17,255 bases of DNA, from NCBI GenBank assembly GCA_900546845.1, contig UREK01000036.1, positions 1 through 17,255 of the forward strand, written 5' to 3'. The position numbers were made by a program, and so were the translations under genes. Positions 6,475 through 14,111 of the stretch are shown here, in pieces. Each line of letters opens with the position of its first letter. The stretch's first letter is position 1. The notes below the pieces were generated by a model, which searched no databases, was not told where the DNA came from, and saw nothing but the letters and a program-made list of their open reading frames with translations. Source of the DNA: an uncultured Eubacteriales bacterium (GTDB lineage Bacteria > Bacillota > Clostridia > Christensenellales > CAG-138).

Positions 6475-7971
6475 TTACAGCCCGTAAATCTCCGAATATT
6501 TTTTTGTCAGGTAATCCGTATAGTATGCGGGGTCAAACGGCGCGCCGCAGGCGTTTTCAATAAGCTCCGCAGGCTTCTTCATGCAGCCGAAGCGGTAGAT
6601 CTTCTCCGTCAGCCAGGCAACGATGGGCGCAAGCTCGCCCTTCTCCACAAGGGCAGGGATGTCCAGTTCCTTTTGCATGGAGGCATAGATCTGCGAGGCG
6701 TATGCGCTGCCGATGGAATAAGACGGGAAATAGCCGAACATGCCGCTGGACCAATGGGAATCCTGCAGCACGCCGCGCGTATCGTCCGGAACGTCCACGC
6801 CGAGGTATTCCTTATAAAGCGCGTTCCAGGCGGCGGGCAGTTCCTTGGTGGAGAGTTCGCCCGCTATGAGCCGCTTCTCCAGCTCATAGCGCACCATGAT
6901 GTGCAGGGAATAGGTCAGCTCATCCGCCTCGGTGCGGATGAGCGAGGGCTCGCTCTTGTTCGCGGCAAGATACAGCATGTGCGGCGTAACGCCCGCAAGT
7001 TCTCCCGGGAACAGCTCCAAAAGTTTCGGATACACGAGGCACAGGAATTCCTCGCTCCTGCCGATCAGGTTTTCAAAGAAACGGGACTGTGATTCGTGGA
7101 TCCCCATGCTTACGCCTGTGCCGAGCGGGGAGCAGAACAGCTCGTCCCCGGTGTTGAGCTCATAGAGCGCGTGGCCGCCCTCGTGTACGACGCTGTAAAA
7201 GTTCGAAAGCAGGCTGTCCGCATGGTAATGCGTCGTGATGCGCACGTCGCGCTTGTTGAATTCCGTGGTGAACGGGTGCTCCACCTCGCCGATGGCGCAG
7301 CAGGCCCGGTCGATGGTCATAACCTGCATGATGTAATCCGAAAGCAGGCGCTGCTTCCAGATGGGGAATTCCTTTTGCAGGAAGGAAACGTCGATCTCCC
7401 TGCCGCGCTGCGCAATTTCCTGGATGACCGGCACGAGCTTGGCGCGCACATCCGCAAAATAAGCGTCGAGCGTCTGCATCGTGAGTCCCTTCTCATATTG
7501 GTCGAGCAGCGCGTCATAGGCCGGGAGCTCCGGGCGCATATAGCCCGCGAAGCGCCGCTGGAACTCGATGAGCTTTGCAAGGTGCGGCTCAAAGGCGGCG
7601 TAATCGTTGTTGGCCTTCGCCTCATGCCACACGCGGGAGGATTCGCTTTGCGCCATCTGGTAGGCAACGAACTCCTCCATGGGAATCCGTTCCATGCGCT
7701 CCATTTTTTCGAAGAACTCCTCCGCCTCACGCCGCGTCACATCGTCGAGCGCGGGCTTGTTTTGCAGTAGCGTTGCAAGCATTTCCTTGAACTCCGGCGC
7801 AGTGGAAAGCCTGTAGTCCTCCTCGCTCAGCACGCCGATGGTACGGCTAAGCCCTTCCCCGCCCGCCTTGGGCATCACGGTCTCCGCATCGTAATACAAA
7901 ACGCCGAGCGCATGTTCGTATGCATGCTGTTTTGCGAGATGCTCCTTGAAACGCCGAATGGTCTCTTCCAT
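6475..7971 (-). CDS. M32 family zinc metallocarboxypeptidase
   Basis: A 498-residue cytosolic enzyme predicted to remove C-terminal residues from peptides with broad specificity. The zinc site HEGGH is at residues 263-267, with catalytic Glu264, and the third zinc ligand lies in GIHESQSRFFEN (about 290-301), the normal M32 spacing. DVRITTHY (242-249) and the IRTEADELTYSLHIMVRYELE segment are also family hallmarks. Length matches Taq-type carboxypeptidases. The ATG at 7971 has a very strong AAAGGAGGAG site. It begins 31 bases after the membrane XRE gene, so the two are probably cotranscribed; why a peptidase sits behind a membrane-tethered regulator is not evident. Confidence 0.95.
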   Translation of the reverse strand: MEETIRRFKEHLAKQHAYEHALGVLYYDAETVMPKAGGEGLSRTIGVLSEEDYRLSTAPEFKEMLATLLQNKPALDDVTRREAEEFFEKMERMERIPMEEFVAYQMAQSESSRVWHEAKANNDYAAFEPHLAKLIEFQRRFAGYMRPELPAYDALLDQYEKGLTMQTLDAYFADVRAKLVPVIQEIAQRGREIDVSFLQKEFPIWKQRLLSDYIMQVMTIDRACCAIGEVEHPFTTEFNKRDVRITTHYHADSLLSNFYSVVHEGGHALYELNTGDELFCSPLGTGVSMGIHESQSRFFENLIGRSEEFLCLVYPKLLELFPGELAGVTPHMLYLAANKSEPSLIRTEADELTYSLHIMVRYELEKRLIAGELSTKELPAAWNALYKEYLGVDVPDDTRGVLQDSHWSSGMFGYFPSYSIGSAYASQIYASMQKELDIPALVEKGELAPIVAWLTEKIYRFGCMKKPAELIENACGAPFDPAYYTDYLTKKYSEIYGL

Positions 7972-8002
7972 GGGTCTCCTCCTTTATAAATTGATGTGCT
8001 TG

Positions 8003-8812
8003 TTATGCTGTTTCCGATTCGTTTCTCCTGCGTTTTGCGCGATAACGCCGGTCTGCGCTCTGTGCAGCGGTATAATAGAGCGGGATGGTGAGGTACAGCA
8101 CCCATGCCGGATGCCAAAGCCCCCAAATGCAGCCCAGCGCAAAGAACGCAACCGTTATAAGCATCACATAGGGAAACGCCTTCCAGAACGAATGCCTGCG
8201 GCTGCCGTAAACCCAGTTCACGATGGGATAATAGATGGGAATCGTGAGAAACACAATCCAGCCCGGATGCCAAAGCTTAAAGGCGAAGCCCAGGCACAGA
8301 TAGAGAATCGCAGTGAAAACCGGATATGGGAACGCCTGCAAAAACGGTTTGCCGTCCGCGTCCTCATCCGCCTCAAGGTCATTGCGGATGCCGCCGTATT
8401 CTGCATCCTCCTCTTCCCCCTCGTCGTCATCATCGCGGAAATTGAGTTCGATGTGTCCGCCTACCCCCTTCTTGTCCCCGCGCAACAGCGCCGCTTCATC
8501 CTCCTCATCGCCCACGGAAAAATAGAAGCCGTCCTTGGCGTGAAAGCGCACGGGCTTGCCATTGATTGTAACCTTTACGCCCTTTTCCGGTTCCGGCTCT
8601 GGAACCGGGTCCTCCGTGCGCAGAAGCTCGTCGATGGAAACGCCGTACACGCGGGATAGCAAAATGAGGTTATCCGTATCGGGCGAAGCTTCCGCCCGTT
8701 CCCACTTGCTCACAGCCTGCCGGGAAAGCCCAAGGCGCACCGCAAGCTCCTCCTGTGAAAGTCCGTGCTGCTTGCGCAGCTGCACCAGGCGGTTTGCGAT
8801 CTCAATGTTCAT
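8003..8812 (-). CDS. XRE regulator with acidic linker and duplicated C-terminal membrane module
   Basis: A 269-residue protein. Residues 1-62 are a classic Cro/CI helix-turn-helix (LSQEELAVRLGLSRQAVSKWE). Residues 66-158 form a mostly acidic linker, with DDDDEGEEED at 127-136 and a small segment around VKVTINGKPVRFHAKDGFYF. The C-terminus carries hydrophobic segments arranged as two similar units (about 161-198 and 213-250), each with FPY, then LWHPxW and LTIPxYY. So this is a DNA-binding domain likely tethered to the membrane, which could sense envelope state or a ligand. ATG at 8812, with AAAGGAT 8 bases upstream. First gene ahead of the M32 peptidase. The HTH is certain; the signal sensed is unknown. 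Confidence 0.88.
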   Translation of the reverse strand: MNIEIANRLVQLRKQHGLSQEELAVRLGLSRQAVSKWERAEASPDTDNLILLSRVYGVSIDELLRTEDPVPEPEPEKGVKVTINGKPVRFHAKDGFYFSVGDEEDEAALLRGDKKGVGGHIELNFRDDDDEGEEEDAEYGGIRNDLEADEDADGKPFLQAFPYPVFTAILYLCLGFAFKLWHPGWIVFLTIPIYYPIVNWVYGSRRHSFWKAFPYVMLITVAFFALGCIWGLWHPAWVLYLTIPLYYTAAQSADRRYRAKRRRNESETA

Positions 8813-8847
8813 AACATATATCCTTTCCGTTTGCTTTCGTTGGTTTC

Positions 8848-8853
8848 ATTGTA
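8848..8853 (-). promoter_or_regulatory. Possible -10 of the XRE-peptidase operon
   Basis: TACAAT on the minus strand sits about 35 bases before the start codon. No acceptable -35 lies at 16-18 bases, so support is weak. The rest of 8813-8945 holds only a CGCAAC/GTTGCG hairpin (8908-8924) without a U-tract, between the lipoprotein stop and this promoter. Confidence 0.3.
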
Positions 8854-8945
8854 GCCGCAACCGCGCTCTGCACGCCACCAACTCTGCTTTTCAAGCGGAA
8901 ATCCTCCCGCAACTTTCGGTTGCGTATAACGTGTTTTCCTTGTTT

Positions 8946-9383
8946 TTAGGGCGTTTTCTCCGCTGCCGCATAGGTGATCACGCCCAAAGGATCACCATAA
9001 TCGATCTTGAGCAAGCCGTCCTCCAGCATAAAGGGAAGGCGCTTGCGCATCCCGCTTTCCTCCATCCAAGCACACAGTTCATCCTTATTAACCGATATAC
9101 GGTAAGTCGATTTGCTTTTTAAAGCCGTGTTTTCCTCAGTCATGGTGCCGCCTACCACGTCGAATGTGAGGATATAGTTCTCATCGTAAACATCCTGCCA
9201 GGTAGACGCCGCCAACAGATACAACATCCCAAGGCTTTCATCCGGCGATGAGGAGGGCGTAGGCTGCGCACTCGGCAGCGCGTCCGCAGGCGCGGGAGAA
9301 GCGAGCGTATCTGCGGTAGGCGAAGCGGCGCAGCCGCAAAGCGGCAGCACGAGAAGCAGCAACAGCGCAAGGATGCGGCGCAA
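8946..9383 (-). CDS. Lipoprotein of unknown function
   Basis: A 145-residue secreted lipoprotein. The signal peptide is MRR plus a Leu-rich core, and the lipobox LCGC places the lipidated residue at Cys18. A Ser/Pro/Ala/Thr spacer (19-50) is followed by a small globular domain (about 51-145) that I do not recognise; it contains the pieces YILTFDVVGG and STYRISVNKDEL. The start is a TTG at 9383, chosen because AAGGAGG lies 7 bases upstream and no ATG precedes the signal peptide. It follows serS by 85 bases with a hairpin between. It may be the end of the argS-serS transcript or its own unit; no strong promoter is visible. Confidence 0.8.
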   Translation of the reverse strand: MRRILALLLLLVLPLCGCAASPTADTLASPAPADALPSAQPTPSSSPDESLGMLYLLAASTWQDVYDENYILTFDVVGGTMTEENTALKSKSTYRISVNKDELCAWMEESGMRKRLPFMLEDGLLKIDYGDPLGVITYAAAEKTP

Positions 9384-9434
9384 CCGAGTTCCTCCTTCCT
9401 ATCAACATTCAATTCAAGAGCTGGGTGGCATAAC

Positions 9435-9454
9435 GGGGCGCATCGCTGCGCCCC
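9435..9454 (-). terminator. Hairpin after serS
   Basis: GGGGCGCA-TCGC-TGCGCCCC is a perfect 8-bp stem with a tetraloop, 14 bases after the serS stop. The minus-strand tail is GTTATG, a poor U-tract, so termination may be partial and could let transcription reach the lipoprotein. Confidence 0.5.
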
Positions 9455-9468
9455 ACCATTCAGCTTGG

Positions 9469-10749
9469 TTATTGGATGCGGTCCTTACCGCCCATGTACA
9501 TGCGCAACGGTTCCGGGATGCGGATGCTGCCATCGGCCTGCAGGTTATTCTCCAGAAATGCGATGAGCATGCGCGGAGGGGCGACAACCGTGTTGTTAAG
9601 CGTATGGGCAAAATAGTTGCCCTTCTGCTTGTTCTTGATGCGGATACCCAGGCGGCGCGCCTGCGCGTCCCCCAGGTTGGAGCAGCTGCCGACTTCGAAA
9701 TATTTCTGCTGCCGGGGGCTCCAGGCCTCCACGTCGATGCTCTTGACCTTCAGGTCGGCAAGGTCGCCGGAGCAACATTCGATCGTGCGGACGGGGATGT
9801 CCAGCGAGCGGAAGAAGTCCACGGAGTTGTTCCAAAGCTTGTCGAACCAGGCGGCGCTGTCCTCCGGCTTGCAGACGACGATCATCTCCTGCTTTTCGAA
9901 CTGGTGGATGCGGTACACGCCGCGCTCCTCGATGCCGTGCGCGCCGACTTCCTTGCGGAAGCAGGGCGAATAGCTCGTGAGCGTCTGCGGCAGTTCTTCC
10001 TCCGTCAGGAAGGAGTCGATGAACTTGCCGATCATGCTGTGCTCGCTTGTGCCGATCAGGTAAAGATCCTCGCCCTCGATCTTGTACATCATGTTGTCCA
10101 TCTCAGCGAAGCTCATCACGCCGCTGACCACGTTGCCGCGGATCATGTACGGCGGGATGTAATAGGTGAATCCCCGGTCAATCATGAAATCCCGTGCGTA
10201 GGAGAGAATCGCGCTGTGCAGCCGGGCGATGTCCCCGCGCAGGTAGTAAAAGCCGTTGCCGCTCGTCTTGCGCGCGTTGTCAAGGTCGATGCCGTTCAAA
10301 CGCTCCATAATGTCCACATGGTAGGGCACCTCGAACGGAGGGACAACCGGTTCGCCAAAGCGCTGGAGCTCCACGTTCTCGCTGTCGTCCCGGCCGATGG
10401 GCACGCTTGGGTCGATGATGTTCGGGATGACCATCATGCGCTCCCGGATCTGCGCCTCAAGCTCCGCCTCGCGGGCCTCGAGCGAGGCCATCTCGTCCGC
10501 CATGGCCACGACTTCCTTCTTTGCCTCCTCGGCCTTGTCCCGCTCGCCGCGGGCCATCATGCCGCCGATCTGCTTGCTGATGACGTTGCGCTGGTTGCGC
10601 AAAGCGTCGCAGCGGGTATGCGCAGCGCGCCACTCGGCGTCGAGCGCTACGACCTCGTCCACCAGCACAAGTTTTTCATCCTGGAATTTCTTGCGGATGT
10701 TTTCCTTCACAAGCTCCGGATCCGCGCGGAGCAGCTTGATGTCGATCAT
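9469..10749 (-). CDS. serS: Seryl-tRNA synthetase
   Basis: A 426-residue class II synthetase that charges tRNA-Ser. Residues 25-105 form the long N-terminal coiled-coil arm that grips the tRNA long variable arm. The catalytic core has the serine/ATP segment YLIGTSEHSMIGKF (230-243), motif 2 FRKE (264-267) followed by HGIEERGVYRIHQFEKQE, and motif 3 around NNTVVAPPRMLIAFLEN (385-401), with Arg393. Length is normal. The TSEH and HG-x-x-ERG features differ from the common bacterial TAEVP and AGxxxxDTRG forms and recall archaeal-type SerRS. ATG at 10749, with AGGAGG immediately upstream. It starts 36 bases after argS and forms an operon with it. Confidence 0.97.
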   Translation of the reverse strand: MIDIKLLRADPELVKENIRKKFQDEKLVLVDEVVALDAEWRAAHTRCDALRNQRNVISKQIGGMMARGERDKAEEAKKEVVAMADEMASLEAREAELEAQIRERMMVIPNIIDPSVPIGRDDSENVELQRFGEPVVPPFEVPYHVDIMERLNGIDLDNARKTSGNGFYYLRGDIARLHSAILSYARDFMIDRGFTYYIPPYMIRGNVVSGVMSFAEMDNMMYKIEGEDLYLIGTSEHSMIGKFIDSFLTEEELPQTLTSYSPCFRKEVGAHGIEERGVYRIHQFEKQEMIVVCKPEDSAAWFDKLWNNSVDFFRSLDIPVRTIECCSGDLADLKVKSIDVEAWSPRQQKYFEVGSCSNLGDAQARRLGIRIKNKQKGNYFAHTLNNTVVAPPRMLIAFLENNLQADGSIRIPEPLRMYMGGKDRIQ

Positions 10750-10785
10750 ATATCCTCCTGAATCGTCTGCTTTATAGTATCTGTT

Positions 10786-12507
10786 TTACATCCGCTCCGG
10801 CGCTTCGAGGCCGAGCAGATACAGTCCGTTGCGGATCGTGAGCCGCGCCGCGTCGGTCAGCGCCAGGCGCGCCGCGCGCACGGCCGGGTCGTCGTCCATG
10901 ATCCGGTTGTCGTAATAGAACTTGTTGAAGCAAGCGCAAACGTCGATCACCGCGCGGGCGACGAGATACGGCTCGTTCTTCTCCGCGGCCGAAACAACGG
11001 TTTCCGGGAACGCGGCGATCGCCTTCACGAGCGCTGCGGACGAAGCGTCGGCCAGCGCGGCGCAGTCCACGTCCGCAGAGGGCATGGATACGCCCGCCTT
11101 GCGCAGCACGGAACAGCAGCGCGCGTGCGTATACTGCGCATAAGGGCCGGTCTCGCCGTCGAAGTTGAGTGCCTTCGCCCAGGAGAAGGACGTATCCTTG
11201 ATGCGGCTGTTGTACAGCACGCCCCATACTACCGCGCCGACGCCGACCGCACGGGCCGCAGCTTCCTTATCCTCCAGCTCGGGGCTCTTTTCCTTGATGA
11301 TCTCCAGCGTCTTTTCGATGGACGCTTTCAGCACATCCTCCAAATACACCACGTTGCCGTGCCGCGTGGAGAGCGTGCCTTCCTCCATCGAGACCATGCC
11401 GAAGTTGACATGCTCCATATCCTTTACCCAACCGCGCCCCATCAGCTCCAGCACCTTGAAGAACTGCCTGAAGTGCAGGTTCTGCTGATAGGCGACGACG
11501 TAAAGGGACTTCACGAAATCGTAGGTCTCCTTGCGGTAAATTGCCGCAGCAATGTCCCGCGTGGCATAGATGGTGCTGCCATCGCTCTTGAGGATGATGC
11601 AGGGGGGCATGTCGTACTCCGAAAGGTCGACGATAAGCGCCCCGCGGTCGAGCTTGGCCACGCCGCTCCCGCGCAGCTCTTCGATGACGGCGGGCATCTT
11701 GTCCTCATAGAAACTTTCGCCCGCATAGCTGTCGAAATGCACGCCGAGCAGATCGTATACCGCGCCGACCTCCTTGAGCGTCAGCTCCTTCATGCGCTGC
11801 CAGAGGGAGACAGCCTCCGCGTCGCCCTGCTCGATCTTGCGGAACCAGGCGCGCGCCTCGTCATTGAGGGCGGAATGCTTGTCCGGGCTTGCGGCTTCCT
11901 CCTTCTCCGCCTCCTCATGGAAGCGGACGTAGAGCTTCACGAGCTCGCGCACGTTGGATTCCTCGATCGGCCTGCCTTCCCCCCACTTTTTGTAGGCGAC
12001 AATCATCTTACCGAACTGGGTGCCCCAGTCGCCCAAATGGTTGATGGCGATGGTATGGTACCCCAGGAATTGATAGATGCGGTTGAGCGAATTGCCGATG
12101 GCCGTGCTGGGCAGGTGCCCAATGTGGAACGGCTTCGCAATATTGATGGAGGAAAACTCCACGCAAACGTTCTTGCCGCCACCCAAATCGCTCGCGCCGT
12201 AGCGCTCCCGCTCCGCAAGCACGCGCTTGAGCACGCCTGCGGCATAGCCGGCCTTGTCCGCGAAGAAGTTGAGGTATCCGCCCGCGGCCTCCGCGCGCGC
12301 AATGCCCGCGGGCAGCGAAAGCCGCGCCGCAAGGTCCGCCGCGATGGCGGGAGGCGCTTTGCGCAGCGCCTTGGCGAGCCGGAAGCATGGGAACGCATAG
12401 TCGCCCATTTCCGGGTTCGGGGGGATCTCAAGGTAGCCAGCAAGCTCCTCTTTGGCGAGGCCGGTCAGCTCCGCCAGGCAGGAAGCGATTTCCATCCGGT
12501 AGTCCAT
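10786..12507 (-). CDS. argS: Arginyl-tRNA synthetase
   Basis: A 573-residue class Ia synthetase that charges tRNA-Arg. It has the N-terminal additional domain (1-90), the HIGH motif at 128-131 in INIAKPFHIGHLPST, the segment INHLGDWGTQFGK (155-167), a KMSKS equivalent written STRHGN (380-385), and the C-terminal DALR anticodon-binding helices ending LYLLGLEAPERM. Normal length. ATG at 12507, with GAGGAG 6 bases upstream. First gene of the argS-serS unit. The leader is only about 30 bases, too short for a T-box, so this operon is not controlled by the usual Firmicutes tRNA-sensing riboswitch. Confidence 0.97.
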   Translation of the reverse strand: MDYRMEIASCLAELTGLAKEELAGYLEIPPNPEMGDYAFPCFRLAKALRKAPPAIAADLAARLSLPAGIARAEAAGGYLNFFADKAGYAAGVLKRVLAERERYGASDLGGGKNVCVEFSSINIAKPFHIGHLPSTAIGNSLNRIYQFLGYHTIAINHLGDWGTQFGKMIVAYKKWGEGRPIEESNVRELVKLYVRFHEEAEKEEAASPDKHSALNDEARAWFRKIEQGDAEAVSLWQRMKELTLKEVGAVYDLLGVHFDSYAGESFYEDKMPAVIEELRGSGVAKLDRGALIVDLSEYDMPPCIILKSDGSTIYATRDIAAAIYRKETYDFVKSLYVVAYQQNLHFRQFFKVLELMGRGWVKDMEHVNFGMVSMEEGTLSTRHGNVVYLEDVLKASIEKTLEIIKEKSPELEDKEAAARAVGVGAVVWGVLYNSRIKDTSFSWAKALNFDGETGPYAQYTHARCCSVLRKAGVSMPSADVDCAALADASSAALVKAIAAFPETVVSAAEKNEPYLVARAVIDVCACFNKFYYDNRIMDDDPAVRAARLALTDAARLTIRNGLYLLGLEAPERM

Positions 12508-12545
12508 ACGATGCTCCTCACGTGGTCTTTTGTTTATAACGATTT

Positions 12546-12575
12546 AGTATAGCATAGTTCCGGGCTTTTTTACAA
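12546..12575 (-). promoter_or_regulatory. Promoter of argS-serS
   Basis: On the minus strand TTGTAA (12570-12575) and TATACT (12546-12551) are 18 bases apart, with TGC just before the -10. Predicted start near 12539. Confidence 0.65.
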
Positions 12576-12598
12576 GGCCGGCTGCCTGTTTTCCGGCG

Positions 12599-13243
12599 TT
12601 ATGCGCGTGCCTCCGGGAAGATCATCCGCACCGCTTCCGCCAGCGCCCGTGCAATGGCCGCATGGCCCTCCGGCAGCAGGTGCGTGCCCTCCGCAGGGCA
12701 AGGCTCCGCATAGCGCGCCGCGTCGAGGAAATGCACGCCCGTTTCGCGCGCCACGGCTTCATACTGCGCCGCGAAGCGCAGCGATTCCGCGCGGTAGAAA
12801 AAGCGGCCCTCCGAAGCGGCGTTCTCCCCGATGTGGATGGGCGAGACGAGCAGGACCTCCGGCCCGTGCGGGAATACCGGCGTTGCGCCCGGGAAGCGCG
12901 CGTTCGCGCTTTGCAGCAGGCGGATGAGCTCCGCCGCGCCGCTGGCAGCCCCGACGGCGTCCGTAAACTTCAGGTCGTTCGTGCCAAGCATGAGGATCAC
13001 AAGGTCAAAGGGCTTCCCCGCGCAGAGCGCGTAGCCCAGCCCGGAAAGCCCGTTGCGGCAGAGGAAATCCGGGTCGTCGCGCACGGTCGTCCTGCCGTTG
13101 ACCCCGTTTTCGGTAACATGGAAGCCGCTCCCAAGCAGCCCCGCGAGCGCGCCCGGCCAGCGCACCGCGTAAGGATAGCGCGCGCCCGTCCCGGGCGTGA
13201 AGCCCCAGGTGTTCGAATCGCCATAGCAGAGAATCTCTTTCAT
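12599..13243 (-). CDS. SGNH/GDSL-family hydrolase
   Basis: A 214-residue esterase/lipase-type enzyme without a signal peptide. Block I is CYGDSNTWG with the Ser nucleophile at residue 9, block II is ENGVNGRTT, block III is LGTNDLK, and the block V His is in GTHLLPEGH. The position that normally holds the catalytic Asp of the D-x-x-H pair appears to be Glu (E-G-T-H). The relatives I recall are cytosolic acetyl or arylesterases of broad range; the substrate is not readable. The ATG at 13243 has GAAGGGA about 11 bases upstream; the longer frame to 13366 crosses the promoter. Divergent from the sortase gene; ends just before the argS promoter. Confidence 0.92.
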   Translation of the reverse strand: MKEILCYGDSNTWGFTPGTGARYPYAVRWPGALAGLLGSGFHVTENGVNGRTTVRDDPDFLCRNGLSGLGYALCAGKPFDLVILMLGTNDLKFTDAVGAASGAAELIRLLQSANARFPGATPVFPHGPEVLLVSPIHIGENAASEGRFFYRAESLRFAAQYEAVARETGVHFLDAARYAEPCPAEGTHLLPEGHAAIARALAEAVRMIFPEARA

Positions 13244-13274
13244 GAATGCGCATTCCCTTCTTTTTTCTGCACAA

Positions 13275-13303
13275 ATTGTACCGCGCCGCACGCCGCCTGT
13301 AAA
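13275..13303 (-). promoter_or_regulatory. Promoter of the SGNH hydrolase gene
   Basis: On the minus strand TTTACA (13298-13303) and TACAAT (13275-13280) are 17 bases apart, each one base from consensus. Predicted start near 13268, 25 bases before the ATG. Confidence 0.7.
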
Positions 13304-13353
13304 CCGCATTGCGGCCGAAATGTAAAAAATAGCCGAATTTTCGTTGCGCTCGT

Positions 13354-13382
13354 TTGCGCTTTGCAATGCCGGATGCTATACT
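13354..13382 (+). promoter_or_regulatory. Sortase promoter, apparently leaderless
   Basis: TTGCGC (13354-13359) and TATACT (13377-13382) are 17 bases apart, with TGC before the -10. The A of the sortase ATG (13389) lies 7 bases after the -10, exactly where transcription should start. No Shine-Dalgarno sequence is present upstream of the ATG. Confidence 0.55.
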
Positions 13383-13388
13383 GTTGCC

Positions 13389-14090
13389 ATGAAGCAGAAA
13401 ACAGTTAACATCCTTTTATATACGCTAAGCGCCGTGTGCCTGATCGCGGGCGTTTACTTGCTGATCCGCCAATATGTGCTCATTCCCGGGGAATATACGC
13501 CCCCGGCCACGCCAACGCCTGCCCTTTCCCCCACGCCGGCGGCTACGGCCACGCCGGGCGTTTCCGCAACGCCCGCGCCCACGCCCTCCCCAACGCCGTA
13601 TGTGAAGCCCATCCCCACGCGGATCTACTTCACAAAGGCGGAGGTCATGGCAGACATCGTCCCCGTCGGCATCATTGCGGAAGGCGAGCGCCAGGGGCAG
13701 ATGGACACCGTAGACGACCCCGACCTTGCCGCCTGGTATGAGCCCGGCCCAGCCCCCGGCGAGGAAGGCAACGCGCTCATCAACGGCCACAAGAGCTGGC
13801 AGGGCAAGATCGGCCGCTTCTCCGTGCTCTGGGATATGGAGATCGGGGACGAGATCGCCGTCGAATACGAGAGCGGGGACGTGAAGTACTTCTACGTCGT
13901 GTCCGTGGACTTCTACCCATATGACGGCGTGCCCAACGAGGTGATGGATCTCACCGGCGAAAGCCGCGTCACACTCATTACCTGCTATGGCGATTATGAC
14001 CGTTCCGTGGGCACCTCCTCACAGCGCTGCGTCGTGGTATGCCAGTCGGCAGAGACGATCGCCGCCAAGCAGGCGGAAGGCGCGGAGTGA
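13389..14090 (+). CDS. Class F-like sortase (membrane transpeptidase)
   Basis: A 233-residue extracytoplasmic transpeptidase that would join surface proteins to the wall or act on related substrates. One N-terminal membrane segment (7-31), a Thr/Pro/Ala spacer (36-76), then the catalytic domain (about 80-220). The triad is His134 (INGHKSW), Cys199 (TLITCYG) and Arg213 (SQRCVVV). The QMDTVDDPDLAAWYEPGPAPGEEGNALI run is typical of class F enzymes, as far as I can recall. The ATG at 13389 is needed to keep the membrane anchor; there is no ribosome site. No LPxTG-type substrate gene is in the window, so it is an orphan here. Repeat copy B starts 21 bases after its stop. Confidence 0.9.
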   Translation: MKQKTVNILLYTLSAVCLIAGVYLLIRQYVLIPGEYTPPATPTPALSPTPAATATPGVSATPAPTPSPTPYVKPIPTRIYFTKAEVMADIVPVGIIAEGERQGQMDTVDDPDLAAWYEPGPAPGEEGNALINGHKSWQGKIGRFSVLWDMEIGDEIAVEYESGDVKYFYVVSVDFYPYDGVPNEVMDLTGESRVTLITCYGDYDRSVGTSSQRCVVVCQSAETIAAKQAEGAE

Positions 14091-14111
14091 GGTCAAAAAG
14101 CGCATAAAAAT

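Noticed and set aside
9435..9467. A third partial copy of the repeat end behind serS
   Set aside because: A GC hairpin followed by TCAGCTTG resembles the left end of copies A and B, but only 8 bases match and no core follows. Chance or a shared terminator style is enough.
12508..12540. T-box riboswitch upstream of argS
   Set aside because: The promoter leaves a leader of only about 30 bases, far too short.
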